A DNA stretch of 64,000 nt from Trichosphaerium sp. ATCC 40318 (taxonomy: Eukaryota; Discosea; Flabellinia; Trichosidae), in assembly GCA_038496445.1 (NCBI GenBank), contig JALMLS010000455.1, forward strand, positions 868,001 through 932,000, read 5' to 3'. The stretch's first letter is position 1; the number at the start of each line of letters is the position of its first letter. Under the pieces are notes generated by a model. The model ran no database searches. It had not been told where the DNA came from and saw nothing but the letters and a program-made list of their open reading frames with translations. The translations under genes and the position numbers were made by a program. Of the stretch, positions 45,901 through 57,971 are shown one piece after another.

Positions 45901-48651
45901 AAGATTAATGTCGATGATGTTTTTAGGCAGTTAAAACAACAGTTACAAGGGACTAAAGCTGAGAAGTACTTTGCTTCATTACTTTCAAATCTATTATCTG
46001 TTCGTAAGCATGCAAAGGAAGGCGCTATTTCATGGTCTATTCTCGATTTATTCGCAAAAAGTATAGCACAATCAAGAGATAAAGATCTGGAAACACATAC
46101 AGTTGGTATGATTTGTTTTGTTTTTTTCTTATTCTTGTCTTCTGCGCACGTGCTAATATTTTGTTTGCCTAGCCTTCAAAGCTATCATAGACGATGTAAA
46201 AGCACGCTTGGATGGTGGATCAGTAACTAGAGATGTATCAGATACAGAAGACGACTGGTCTGAAGTTGATCCTGCTTATTTCGCTACAGAGCAACTATCT
46301 GTACCTCGAAACGCTCTTGATGTTAAAAAACCGGACTTACCACCGCCTCCTCCTGGTGTAGTAACTGTTGTTTCTGTTGCTCCGCCTGGACCAGGTATAC
46401 CTCCGCCTCCACCTATGCCTGGTGCGCCTGGTATGCCTCCTCCTCCACCTCCACCTCCTGGAATGGTACGTTCAAACATTTTGTTCATGTAACTCTTCTT
46501 TGCTTTGTTTGGTTGTCTAACAGTTTTTGTAGGGTGGTCCGCCACCTCCTCCACCTCCTGGAATGTCTTTAGCCCCAAGAAAGAAGGTTATTATCCCAGG
46601 AACAAAGATGAAGATCTTCAATTGGAAAAAGATTATTCCACTAAAGATCAAAGGAACTTTTTGGGATGGTGTAGATGATGAGAAGATTAAAATTGACTCT
46701 AAAGCCTTGGAAGACTTATTCGCTGCCTTGCCACCTGGCAAGACTAAGAAGAGTACGTGTGATATATGTTCTCTTCAGTATACCTCTGACATCTTTGAAA
46801 TAGAGACTACAAAAGCAAAGGCTAATCTTCAAGTGTTCTCAATGCAACGTTCTAACAATATAAATATTTTCATCAAGAAAAGATTTGAAGGATTCACTCA
46901 TCGTCAAGTTGGTGAAGCTATAGCTAACCTTGATGATGATGCTGTATCTTATGATAATCTACAACTATTAATGAACTTACTACCTACTGTTGATGAGCAG
47001 GCTCAGTTAAGGCCGTATCAATCTAATGTCCCTAAGAACTTGGGAAGAGCAGAAAAGTTCTGTTTGGAGGTTCGTTAGTTTTTTTAGTATTCTTCTTCTT
47101 AGTGCTCACATTGATGGCTTCTAGATGATGCGTATACCAAAATTCGCATCACGTGTACGTGCTTGGGAACTCAAAGGTGGGTTCAACCCAAGGTTGAGCA
47201 GTGTGAGAGATTCAGTAAAGAAAATACGAAGAGCTTGCCGTGAGATTAAGTCTTCACAAAAATGGGCTGATCTGCTCACTTTTGCGCTTGCTCTTGGTAA
47301 TTATATTAATGGTAATACGAACCGAGGAGGAGCATTTGGTTTTAAGCTTGGATCTCTTATAAAGGTAAGAAGCGAGAAACTTTTAAGGCATCATCGTTTG
47401 TGTTGACTTTTTTTTTCTTTGTTTAGATGTTGGATGTAAGATCTTCTAAAGAAGATCACTCAAGTGTCACTCTGATACATTATTTTGTAGAAGAGATTGA
47501 TAAACGCATAGGAGAACCTTTTATTCTTAAAGAGGAGATGCCAAATGTACAACTAGCAGGAAACGGTTAGACTTTAGATCCTTTTAAGTTTGTCTTTGTG
47601 TTACTGATTTCTCTGATTTTAGATCTTACTCTTGGTGTACTTTGGAAAGAGACTACAGAACTTAAAGCTGGTGTAGATGAAATTGCTGAAGCTTTAGATA
47701 CTGCTGATGCTAGATTTAAAGAAGTCATGTTTGTGCGTCATTCATTGAGGAGCTGTGAAGCTTTTTTTTTGTTTTCTTGTTAAGTTGCAGGCGTTTTAAG
47801 TATTTTATCAGGAATTTGTTCAAGATGCTCAAAAGAAGCTTGATGTAGTTAGAGCTGGTATTAAAGAAGCCCGTGCTATGTATTCTCAAGTATTGAGTGC
47901 TTTTGCTGAAGATGCATCGAGTACGTTGTTAAAACAAAGATACAACTTTTTTTAACTTGTTTTATCAAGCAACTTCTGATGTTTTCTTCCAATTGGTTGA
48001 TAAATTTGGTACTGCCCTTGATAGAGCACGTGAAGATAATGCTAGAAGAATAAGAGAGGCTGAACGTGCTCGTAAGGCAGAAGAGCGAAAACAAGTACAT
48101 CAACTACTTTTCTTATTTTTTTCTTCTATTTTTTTTTGGTTTCTTATTAACCTTCTCTTCTATAGAAACTCAGTCAACTCAAAGCTAAGAATCCAAAGAT
48201 GCGTGCTGTTGATAATAATGCAACAAATGAGTTGGAAAACTTCCTAGACGATATACATACAGGAACAGCGTTCAAACGTAATCTTGATTCTCCACAACCT
48301 ATTCCGACAGATATTAAGCGTGGAAAGGTTAAACGTGATGCTGTTATGACACCTATGCAATCTATAGGAGAACCGCCACCACTGAGTTTCCCACCACCTA
48401 ATCCAAACAGAGGATCTTCACTTCTTGCTCCTGTAAGAGGAGAAGAAGAGGCATCATCAAAGGCACCTCCTGAAGTTGTTATACCTCCAAATATGCCTAC
48501 TGGTATGCCAGAGCTTGCTACTGGTATGCCTGCTACAGCTGATGATGAGTCCATATCTATGTTTGAAGACTTTAGTGATGATACTGATGAGAGCGATTTT
48601 TCATCTGATGAGTATGGAGATGATTCTGGTGATGAGTCTGGATCGTTTTAA
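42946..48651 (+). CDS. TPR-formin fusion (diaphanous-related formin)
   Basis: Start MSNGGSFTPTSGRRKGANAS, a basic/Ser-rich leader. Exon 1 (42946-43145) joins in phase to exon 2 at 43336 (VAQKQYFITEGHLLSKQG). Three or four TPR units follow (GMYKKAIEYFDQALVVRP; GKYDQAINFYNKNL; GRFEEAIQYYQKSLEINP; TRYEDAIEVYKQALKI). A phase-1 intron (donor at about 44282, acceptor about 44382) connects the last TPR to STTPRERTRKRAESM. Then a basic patch, GBD/FH3 (SLTTENINWAERFIALEGTE; CQILSVLALFDVGMN), a proline FH1 (PPPPPMPGAPGMPPPPPPPP) and FH2 (KMKIFNWKKI; LGRAEKFCLE; ALALGNYINGNTNRGGAFGF). It ends in an acidic tail. FH2 nucleates and elongates actin filaments and FH1 recruits profilin-actin. The TPR-GBD/FH3-FH1-FH2 order is, to my knowledge, unusual. 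One 375-nt intron holds a tRNA gene. Confidence 0.85.
45080..45162 (+). tRNA. Class II tRNA-Ser inside a formin intron, apparent anticodon ACT
   Basis: An 83-nt structure: acceptor GATGGTG/CGCCATC, anticodon arm CTTGA-TTACTAA-CCAAG, a long variable arm GCCG-TTA-CGGC as in class II tRNAs, and T arm GCAGG-TTCGAAT-CCTGT with a perfect B-box (GGTTCGAATCC). Discriminator G and a TTTTT run directly after (45164-) give a Pol III stop. The long variable arm and G discriminator fit serine. The anticodon reads ACT (codon AGU), whereas eukaryotic tRNA-Ser for AGY normally has GCT, and one anticodon-stem pair is A-C. It lies in the same direction as the host gene, between donor 44912 and acceptor 45286. 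Confidence 0.75.
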
Positions 48652-49194
48652 TATACAAAACAAAACAAAGTTTGAAGAAAAAACTAACAGGTTTTTTTTG
48701 GTATTCCTCGTCAAACAAGTTTTTTCAATATCGCCAAAAAAAGGGTATGGCCTTTTATTTAAGGATTAGAAAGCTTTTTGAGATGGTTTTTTGTAAAATG
48801 TAAAGAAAATAAAAACATGAAGAAAAATATTTAAATGTAAAAAAGGAGTAATATTTATGGATGTGGGAGGTTGGTGACTTTATATACAAGCCAACAATCT
48901 ATAGGCAATTAAGCAGTGACTATGAAGTATTGTGACTTTGAATAAAATACGTCTATCATTGGTGTGGAATAAGTCGTTTTGTGAAGACGTCATTTTTGAT
49001 CAGAAAAAAAATTCACTTCAAGCTAAAACGAAGACTTTGGTTTATTAAAAAGGTGAATATTAGTTTTTTCGTCCTGCTCAATTTCTGACAAGCTAGTCGG
49101 TACTCAATGAAACAGATTTGTAGCATAAAGCCCAGTGGAATTGCTATGAGCTGTGATAGGTTTGTACATTACAAGTAGTTAAACTTGCACGTGT
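48652..49194. other. Convergent 3' intergenic region
   Basis: Between the formin stop and the stop of MORN-Roco-PARP copy 2. Its right part resembles the 3' flank of copy 1 (gacaagctagtcggtactca vs gacaagatagtcagtactaa). No gene seen. Confidence 0.5.
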
Positions 49195-52100
49195 TTACAA
49201 AGCTAATACATCTGCAGGACTGTCTGTGACTGAAACATTCTTGTATTTCTTTTTGAGGTACTTGACACTTGATTTATCTCCTAGAATAAACGGGATGAGT
49301 ATGCTACGATTGTTGTTTGTAAAACACATACCACAAAACACAAGAATAGGTATTTTACTCCATTTCTTATTTTGCGTAATTATACTTTTCACCAAGTGCT
49401 CTGCTGCATTCTCATCTCCATCACCTTTACGGTACCTGTTTGTTATAATACGTAGCCTGTTGTTACAATATCCTTTAAACTTTTGAAGCCATCCCAAAAC
49501 CTCTGAGGATGACATCATTTCCATAACCTTGTAGATTTTTGTTAGTAACCCTGCAACACCTGTGATATCTGATGTGCCTCGGTTTTCTTAGGACGAGCTT
49601 TTAATAGCTTCACAATCTCTTTGTTCTCATTGGATAAGTTATCATCAACCCATAAGATGAGACACTTTGCATCTCTGTACTTGATGTTGAACTGTTCCAG
49701 ATTGATAGTATTTATGCTTTGATAATAAACAAGGTATCTCGGAAGAATCTGTTAAAACAGAAAGTTAGAGGAAAACTGCCAAAAGGAGTTATTAACAAGA
49801 ATGTGAGGTTCATACTTGTTTGTTGGAGAATACAACAATTTCATCAAAGTCTGGTTTTTCATGTTTTTTACAAGGATAGCAAACGCGAGCACTTCCTTGT
49901 TTTTTAACAATGGCATAGTGTGAATCGTATCCATCCTATTTTTACATTGTTACACCACAACTAATGTGTAATTTCAATGGATTACCTTGCATCCTTTTCC
50001 ATACAGGCTGTTTGAATTGTTTGGGCTTGGAACCTCAGTAGCTGGATAGGGGTTTCCCATCATAACCCACGATATCAACATACAAGGAGTATCTGTCTTT
50101 TCCCACTCAGCATACACCTTTCCTACAACAGCTCTATTAACTCCAATATACATGACATTATAGACAAGTACCGTAATCAGGATATTGTGTAAAGTAGATA
50201 CCATTCCCTTTGTAATACAGTAAATTAGACATGTGCACATTGATAGCAACAGTATTTTAAACATTGTACCAAAGAATCCTTCATCTTTCTTGTCTTTTGA
50301 TTTTTTTGGGTCTCTGAAGTTGTTTGTTGCAATTAAGAAACTGGTATCCTATGCGTGCGTATAAGTAGCATACTTAATATGATGACAGTACCTGTGTTGT
50401 ACCATGAAACCCACCAATGAGATTGATTTGCTCATTACCAGAAACACGAAGAGTGTAGTTTTTCAAATGGTTCATTGTACGTTCTTGTGCTTCAAGTTTG
50501 TTTTTATCTATGCTGCCATTGTGTGAATCTAGATCACAGATTAGTATGATGAGTGACTATTTTTACACATGACGTACTTGAGTTTTTTGCATGTAGTACT
50601 TTGGAAACGAGATCATTATATTTTTCTTGGAATGCAGCTTCAAGTGTTTGATTGTCAAAGAATACAATCTTTTCAAGTTTAAAGAACGACTCACTCTCAG
50701 TACCCATAAACTTGTAAAACATATTGCGAGCTCTCAAGTACTCATCACAACGCTCCTTTTTAGATCAGTCAGCAAAGACGAAATAGCAAGTCAGAAAGTG
50801 TTACACATACTTTGGTTGTTTCGTTGCTTGTGAGAGAAGTCCATCTCAAACCCGGATACCTGATCATGTCTTCTTTCCAATCACCTTGTGTTAAGAATTG
50901 TTCACCATGGAGACTGCTCCAAAAGCTATTTTGGTTTTTTGACAATACAGGAAAACCTTCTTTCAAATGACACAAAGTGATGATGTCTCCTATAAATAGT
51001 TGGTGGCGTAGGCAAGTTCATATGGGGTTACCTGTTTGTTCAAACTTATATGGAGGTTTTTTAGCAACAACAATATGACCGCTTTGAATGCTTACAGGGC
51101 ATAGTTGAACTTGGGTACCTTCCAACAGTTCTAAGTATGATCCAATACATTTCTAAACTTATGTGAATGTTTTCAATACTTAAACATCATGCTGCTATCG
51201 TACCTTCCATAACCATGGCACCTTGCCTCTGATTACAATATTTACAGTGTGGTTATTGTAGTACATCACAATTGTGTTGCCATAAAAGTCATTCAATACA
51301 ATCAGATTTGAAAATAGGCGGAACTCTTTGTTTTGGAACTCTGTGATTTGCATTGTAAGTACAACATAAAAAGTTAGTTGTATGTACCCCTTAACCTTGT
51401 TTGTAAGGTATTAAACACATCTATTGATATTTCTGGGGAGGCAAATTGATAAGCCAAGAACTTTGGTACGGTTGATATGTGCTCATATTTACCAGGAAGT
51501 GACTATGCAAATTAAAAAAGAACAAACCAAAAAAACTTCCCATGGAAAAACCCTGAATGAACACATGTTTAAACGTACTATTGTTTGAGTCTTGTCATTT
51601 TTCTTGATTGTTTTAATCGTCTTGATTACAAACCTATTGTCTTTTGTAGGTATGAATGATAGTAACCTCCACTTTGTTGGCAACTTGCTCAAGTAAAACA
51701 CGTCAGAAAATATGGATAATTCCTCCTTTGTGTGTTTAACTAAATCAATACTGGACTCCTTTTCTGTCATTGGTGGAAAGTACAACATATCAGCTTTTGG
51801 CAATAATGAAATTATGATGTATCCATCTGAGCCGTACACTTTCTAAACCACTGTAAGTGGATAACATAATGTAAACTAATAAACAAGTGTTACCTTTTCT
51901 TCTCTTGTCAAGCGAACACAAAATGACAGTTCAACCAAGAATCTCATCACTTGCTTCACTTCAGCCATTGTACAGTTTTTGAATATCCTTGAGATGCGGT
52001 AATGAGCCTCTGCATAAGTGAATACAGCACAGTGATTTCGAGACTTGTCATTCAATAGTCTGTTCAGGTGTTCTGTAGGAGCAACAAAGACACTCATAAT

Positions 52101-54596
52101 ACGAGATAGAATGGGAGGGTCTAAACACAACATGTACGATGACTAGAGGATAATTAAATCAACTTCAAGTGTATAAAAAAGGTTGTAGGCAAGCAGTACC
52201 TCATCAAACATAATACTACCAATAGAGTGAAGGTAATTTAACGAGGCAACCAACTCAATTGGAGCCATTTTACAAGTTTCAGGTAATAGTTTGATGACTT
52301 GTTCACTATGGAAATGTTATTCATCTGTGTGATACTTCAACGTACATGGATATGATGTTACCCTTCAATCTATCTTTTTTCACAACTGCTTTCTTTAATG
52401 CTTTTTGTACTTTGTCATAAAGAGTTGGTACTTTTGGGTATTGTGACTTCATGTATTTTGCCTGACGCTTCAGTTGCTTCTCAAGATCAGGGACACCTTT
52501 TGAAACATTAGTATACTTGCTTATATTAATCTTAAATAACAGGTACCATCTAAGCAAAACACAAGGTACACTGACGATTTCATCTGATTGAAAGAGTAAA
52601 GCACTTTTTTATTGGCTTCGAAGTCTCCAGAACAGATGTCCAACTTGGATCCAAAAACAATGACTGAGTAGAATGTTGCATCTTGTCCATACAGAACCTT
52701 GCTAAGGGTATGAACCCAGTGCTTAAGGTGCTTCTTTTGTTCCACAATTGATAGTGATAAGTCAATCTAAAATAAATATTGAGAAAGGTTTGAACACGTG
52801 GTTTTTAGGATCTTACAACAATGACGTAAATGGCAAGTTGTTTTGCGAAAAAATACTTGTGAAGTCCTTTGTATTCCATCTGTCCAGCAAAGTCTAAAAC
52901 AGTGAATGATAAATCACCATATCTAAAACAAACGTCAGCATAACATCTCCTATCATTAAACACACAATAGAGAAGAGGTATCAAAGCCAACTGTTGAATC
53001 AACACTGTCATCTTTTTCGCCTGACAATTTCCTTACTAAAGTTGTCTTTCCTAATATTTACGTCAATGTAAAGAAACTCACATTGTATGAACGTACCTGC
53101 TCCTCCATGACCCACAACCAACAATTTTGCTTTCAATTGCTTCGTGTATTCATAATATGCGTGATCTATACCAGAAGCAACAATTGCTGGTTTTTTTTGA
53201 CTGAATCCAGAATATACAGCTTGAAATTCTTTTCTCGATGTATTGTGTATGTCTATTGGTATCACACGTGCCCCTGGGACCTCACGTGCTTCAGCGGTGA
53301 CTAATAGTGTTATAAGTATAAAGGATACAAGGGAGTTGTTGGTATGTACCTTGATGTAATGACATCTCAGGATCACATGCACAAATATCATAAACAAATA
53401 CCATATCACAACCGCAATTGTTGTTGTGTACATCTTTGTGCAGTTTTAAGTTTTTAACAATTTCAGCAAATGTCTCCTTTGAGTGGATGATAAAAATATA
53501 ACGTCCGTTACAAGTTATCATTTTGAAACCGTCTAGTAAAGGTGAATCAATCATATGTACTTCACACTTGCTAGTTATCCAGTCAACCATCTTGTTGAAA
53601 TACTTCCTTTCTACATACAAAGCTTTAATATCCTCGTATGACTTATCCTTAGAATTGTTACGAATAGATGGCATTCTGTTCATGTTTTTAACAAACGTGT
53701 CTTGATTTGGTGTTCCAGAAATCTTGCCTTCTTCTATTTTAAGAAACTTATTGTTTGAGAAATACCCTATTTCTTTATATCCACTTGCTGAATAAAACTC
53801 TCCAATACCATTCCTCTTTCCATTCTCAAATTGGCCAATATACTTGTCGCCATTAGGCCAATACAACTCTCCAAACCCTGACATCTTACTATTGACAAAG
53901 TTGCCACTGTATTTTTTACCACTCGGCCAATAATACTCTCCAGAACCACTCCTCCTTCCATCCAAAAATTCACCAGTGTATACCTCTCCATTTACAAAAA
54001 CCATCTTCCCAGTGCCTGAACTCTTGCCATCCACAAAGGTGCCAAAATAATTTTTACTCTTCTTCAAATTAGAGTGTGTTGAGATAATTTCTTTTTTGCT
54101 CTTCACAGAGGCTGTTGGTTTTTTTAAACGAGAAGAACCAAAGTTAAAATTATTCTCAACTGGCCAATAAAACGCTCCACTACCTGTTCTTATACCATCT
54201 AAAAAGTCACCAATGTATTTACTACCATCTCGCCAGCACAACTCTCCATGCCCTGACATCTTACCATCCACAAAGTCGCCATCGTATGTGCTACCATCAG
54301 CCCAATACAACTTTCCACGCCCTGTCATCTTACCATCCAAAAAGTCACCAATGTACTTTTTAACCTTCTGTCGGTCTTCTACGTCTTGTTTGTACCATAT
54401 TTGTTTACCTTTACCATGTCTGATACCCGATAAGCTTTTTATAGTTCCTGTGTAAAAACAACCCTCTTCAAGGATGACAAGTAGTTTTTTACCTAGCGTT
54501 CAAAGAATGAATAAAAACTGTAACGCAACAAATAAATCCCGACTTACGATAAACCAAAAGAGTATCATTATCATCAGCGCATTTACTATTGGCCAT
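49195..54596 (-). CDS. MORN-Roc-COR-PARP-receiver protein, copy 2
   Basis: Start MANSKCADDNDTLLVYR at 54596; exon 2 continues KKLLVILEEGCFYTGTIKSL. About eight divergent MORN units include KYIGDFLDGKMTGRGKLYW, with a spacer SSRLKKPTASVKSKK inside the array. Then a linker (DMVFVYDICACDPEMSLHQG), Roc (VVGHGGAGKTT; LDFAGQMEY; FGSKLD), COR (LDPPILSRIMSVFVAPTEHL; YFPPMTEKESS), a linker, and PARP (GFHGTTQ; GFFGNGIYFTQYPDY; DEIVVFSNKQILPRYLV). The receiver-like end reads CLILWVDDNLSNENKEIVKL, then RYRKGDGDENAAEHLV and IPILVFCG. A 32-nt intron after HQISQ keeps the receiver in frame, unlike copy 1. The PARP carries the canonical HGT. The protein is about 1,450 residues. It is the left arm of an inverted repeat with copy 3. 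Confidence 0.82.
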
Positions 54597-55019
54597 TGTT
54601 TAAACGAAGACGACTTTGACAAGAAAAACCGACTTTGAATCTAAGAAAAGAAGAAATTAGCGAAAGAAGAAAACGATGCAGCGACAAGCAAAAAAAAGCT
54701 GAGTCTGTTGTTAATATGTAGTAACAAATCCCATTAGTACCTTGAAAGTATCTAACGCGGTAATCAAAGGGTTTTCGTTAAAGGTAAAGCTGAAAACTCT
54801 ACAAGACGTCAGTCATTGGTTTTAGTCACGTTGAGCGCATGTAACGAAAGGGAAGTTCACAACGCTCAAGGGAAAATAACAGCAAACCCTTTATGCGTTC
54901 AAAAGTTCAGGCGTACCACTAAATAACACATCAAACCAGTAACCAGTTTAATTTCTGTTTGTCACGTGATTTTTTGTTTACTACAGTTGACGCTCGCCCA
55001 AAATCGGAATACAGAACAC
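53484..55019. repeat. Large inverted repeat, left arm
   Basis: Reverse-complement match to 62490-64000, covering the first about 330 codons of copy 2 and about 420 bp upstream. The inner boundary is sharp at aaaatcggaatacagaacac (about 55000-55019). Differences are scattered substitutions and a few in-frame 3-bp indels. Confidence 0.85.
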
Positions 55020-55416
55020 AGACTATAATTTCAATCTACTCTTGATGACGCGTTTGTGGTACGGTCTTTGGCTAAGCCGTCTACTAAATTCTTAACTCAT
55101 TTGTTGCAGAAAATAATGTTACACAACTTGTTTTTCTTTTTGACAATGTTTGCTTCACGGATTCATGTATGTCCCTTTGGTTATATGCAATAACATTGCT
55201 GTAATTTAAGGAGTACTAAGCTTCCATCATGGAGTCAACTGGCAACGTACTATTTACAACATGCTTTTACTACTGTTTTGGTTTTTCACTATCTTTCTAC
55301 ATCAATTGCGCCCATATTTAGACATTTGGTAGCAAATGGTACTGCTTCCTCATTCACGTTACCATTGTCGACTACTAGGCGCTACCGGAAGAAAGCGTAA
55401 TTAGTGAAGACGTCCG
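54597..55416. other. Upstream region of copy 2
   Basis: The first 420 bp belong to the inverted repeat and carry the conserved CACGTG block (54961-54990). The remaining 400 bp are unique, with no gene seen. Confidence 0.4.
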
Positions 55417-55810
55417 TTAAAATAATCGTACTTGTTGACACATCGTAATTAAAGGAACACTGGTCATTACAACACATACAAGGAGGAATATAGTGCCTAT
55501 TGTTGCTATACCCCAAAAAAGAACTGAAGTAACTATTTTACAAGCCAAACTACACGCGCTATTGCCTTTGAAACGACAAAAACGTGTTAACGAAACGACA
55601 CGTTGCAACAGGAGTTTTTTCTCGAAAAAAGAAGAAAACGAATTTAGGAGAAGGGGAATGTATTGTTTTACCTATGAGTGTGTTGTGCGCGCTTGATACA
55701 AATAAACCAATGGTGCCAGTGATAACACAGCCAACACCGAAAAGAAAGAATAGACATGCTGTTTTAATACAAGTGTTGTTGTTAGCAAGAATGTGACGAA
55801 CAAGTTGCAT
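55417..55810 (-). CDS. Small two-helix membrane protein (95 aa)
   Basis: Two exons, 55810-55672 and 55565-55417, joined in phase by a 106-nt GTAAAA...CAAAG intron. The protein starts MQLVRHILANNNTC, has a first hydrophobic helix (ACLFFLFGVGCVITGTIGLF), a short loop with Cys (NSACSLAC) and a second helix (VLFWGIATIGTIFLLVCVVM), ending MCQQVRLF. It should be a small integral membrane protein with both ends on the same side. Cysteines in the loop could pair. No family recognised. Confidence 0.6.
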
Positions 55811-56183
55811 CGTTTTTTTTGGTATTGCAAGAAAAAAATTGACTTGTGTGCGCCTATTGCAAAAAGTCTTGAACTTTTATCATAACACGTCGTGCACGTC
55901 ACATGGTTTCAATAATAAAAACCACAAGAGCGACACGTATTATAGAAAAGAAGCTGAAGCACACAAAGAAGAGTAATCAGTACGTAAGGGTACAAGACAT
56001 CGCATTGCACAGTGGAGTAATATCAGATGACGCAAGGAGTCAGAGCATTGACAGGTGCAGGTAATATATTTTAGATAGATACTGGCTTCTTTGTGTTGTT
56101 AACAGCTGGTTGGCGGAAGTGTTACAAACTAGCTACAATGAAACAAGTGTAACCCTTTTTTGCTTCAACGTTTTATTTTTCAT
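55811..56183. other. Intergenic, nothing recognised
   Basis: Between the start of the two-helix protein and the 3' end of the HTD2-like gene. No coding sequence supported. Confidence 0.35.
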
Positions 56184-57790
56184 TTATTCTTCCTCAACTC
56201 CGTCTAAAAATAACGATAAAGCTTCTCTTTCTTCTTCATCATGTGCTCTTTCTAAAAGAGTTTGTTTTGATAGTCCAGCCTTAACTGCTAAATTGATCTT
56301 TTCTTCAGCACTTTTTAATTTTGTTACAAGACCTTCCAAGCATATATTGCCCTAGGATTAAAACAGGACTGTCAATAACAAGGAATACTATTAAAGATTT
56401 CAACGTGTTATGTAAATGGTTTGAATGTATTTGTTTTATAAACACGTGGTATGAACGTGCAGTCAAAGTGGAGAGAAATGAGAAATGGTTTTGGTTTTTT
56501 TTGTCGTTTTTTTTGTTTTTGTTTCACAAAGAAATACCTCATGATCTATAATCCAAACTTGTATATCAAGATCTTTTACCGAAGCCCCTACTTTGAATGT
56601 ATTTGAAACAAATACAGGTCGAATCTAAATTGTGTTACTTGTGAGTTTAAAAGAAAGACGAACCAAGCGATATTCAAAAGATTCTATTTCATAGTCAGAA
56701 GGTATTGATCTTTCCACGAGGTTTAGAGCAAACTTCATAAGTAAAGGTCCATGTACAACAAGATCTATGTAACATTTAAAAAAGTTTGGAGAGATTTATA
56801 AATACCTGGGTAACCTTCCTCTTGGCAATACTTCAAGTCTACTAAGTGTTAGCATAAATGTAGAAAAAAATAAAATTTGTTTGCTGTGGTTTTACCGTAG
56901 TGTATGCGGTGTGCGTTATATGTGAGTGCAGAATATTGAAATAACATTACTATATCAGGTGTTATATCCATACTTACTGCAAGATCAGTTGGTGCTAGAT
57001 GAAGGGTAAACAAAGTAATTTTCTTATTTAATTCTTAGGTCTACCTTTCTTGACTGTAGCGTTTTCAGGTGACCATTTATTACTCTTATAAATGATATTT
57101 ATACTCTCTGATACATGCATACCCTTAATAGAAACAAAAGCGTAGTTATGCTCTCGAAGAATAATTGTATCATCGCTGGACTTTAATTTTTTTTCAATGT
57201 CATGTTGAACTTGACGTCTTTCTTTCAACGTTTGCCCAATGAGTACATCGTCTCTAAAATTAAGTTTACCACCTCCCCATACCCTAAATATAACAGTAAG
57301 TACATACTCACAAAGCTAGAAATGAGGAGAAAGTGACACAAGCAGATTTTACGGAAAAATCGTGTTGACCTGTCTAAACGGCTGTAAAACATTTTATTAC
57401 CTATGTGGATGCGTTGGCGGTGCGTCATTTAGATGTCCGTCTACGCCAATGTCTTCACGCTTTGCTACATTGTGTTCTCTGTAATATAAGTGATGCCATC
57501 CTTTTTATCGTTGTTAGAGCGTATAAGAAGCCTCACTAGTTGTACCTTTTGGTATTGGCGTATTTTCTTCCCATTTTGTCGTATTGTGGTTTAAAACATT
57601 GGCTAGTGCTATTACAGGCTCTTTGCGAATGAATTCATCGGTAATAGTGACAGGGGGAACTGGTTTTGGTTTTCTATGTACGTGCCTAACATAAGGACCT
57701 TTTTATAGTGGTCAGAGGCAATCAATTGTTGATTTACGAGAAAAAAAATAACTTACGCGTATTTACTGCTCTATAGCATCTATTTAGCAT
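56184..57790 (-). CDS. HTD2: HTD2-type hydroxyacyl-thioester dehydratase, likely mitochondrial
   Basis: Start MLNRCYRAVNT, a basic, presequence-like N terminus. Exon peptides in order: KPKPVPPVTITDEFIRK; WEENTPIPKG; HLNDAPPTHPHRRVWGGGKL; NFRDDVLIGQTLKERRQVQH; HNYAFVSIKG; DIVMLFQYSALTYNAHRIHY; CQEEGYPDLVVHGPLLMKFA; RPVFVSNTFKVGASVKDL; and a helical tail ending EEREALSLFLDGVEEE. The RVWGGGKLxF start and the hot-dog motif SALTYNAHRIHY...GYPxLVVHGPLL are those of 3-hydroxyacyl-thioester dehydratase 2 / mesaconyl-C4-CoA hydratase-like enzymes. HTD2 dehydrates 3-hydroxyacyl-ACP in mitochondrial fatty acid synthesis. The extra C-terminal helix is not a usual part. About eight exons; internal joins not all checked. 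Confidence 0.8.
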
Positions 57791-57971
57791 AATTATACGT
57801 TAAGGAGAATACCTGTATGATTACTAGCCTTTGGAACAAGTCAGGTACTGTTTAGGGTTTTCGGTGTCAAACAGGTTTTGCCTACCAAAATCGTTTTACA
57901 GTGTATTGTGATTCCACTCTTCCAAAAGTCGTATTACTGCTGTTGTTTACTAAGCTGCATTTCAATTAAAA

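Noticed and set aside
55493-55796. Plus-strand frames over the two-helix protein gene
   Set aside because: The minus strand has an in-phase intron joining two hydrophobic helices; the plus frames have no domain.
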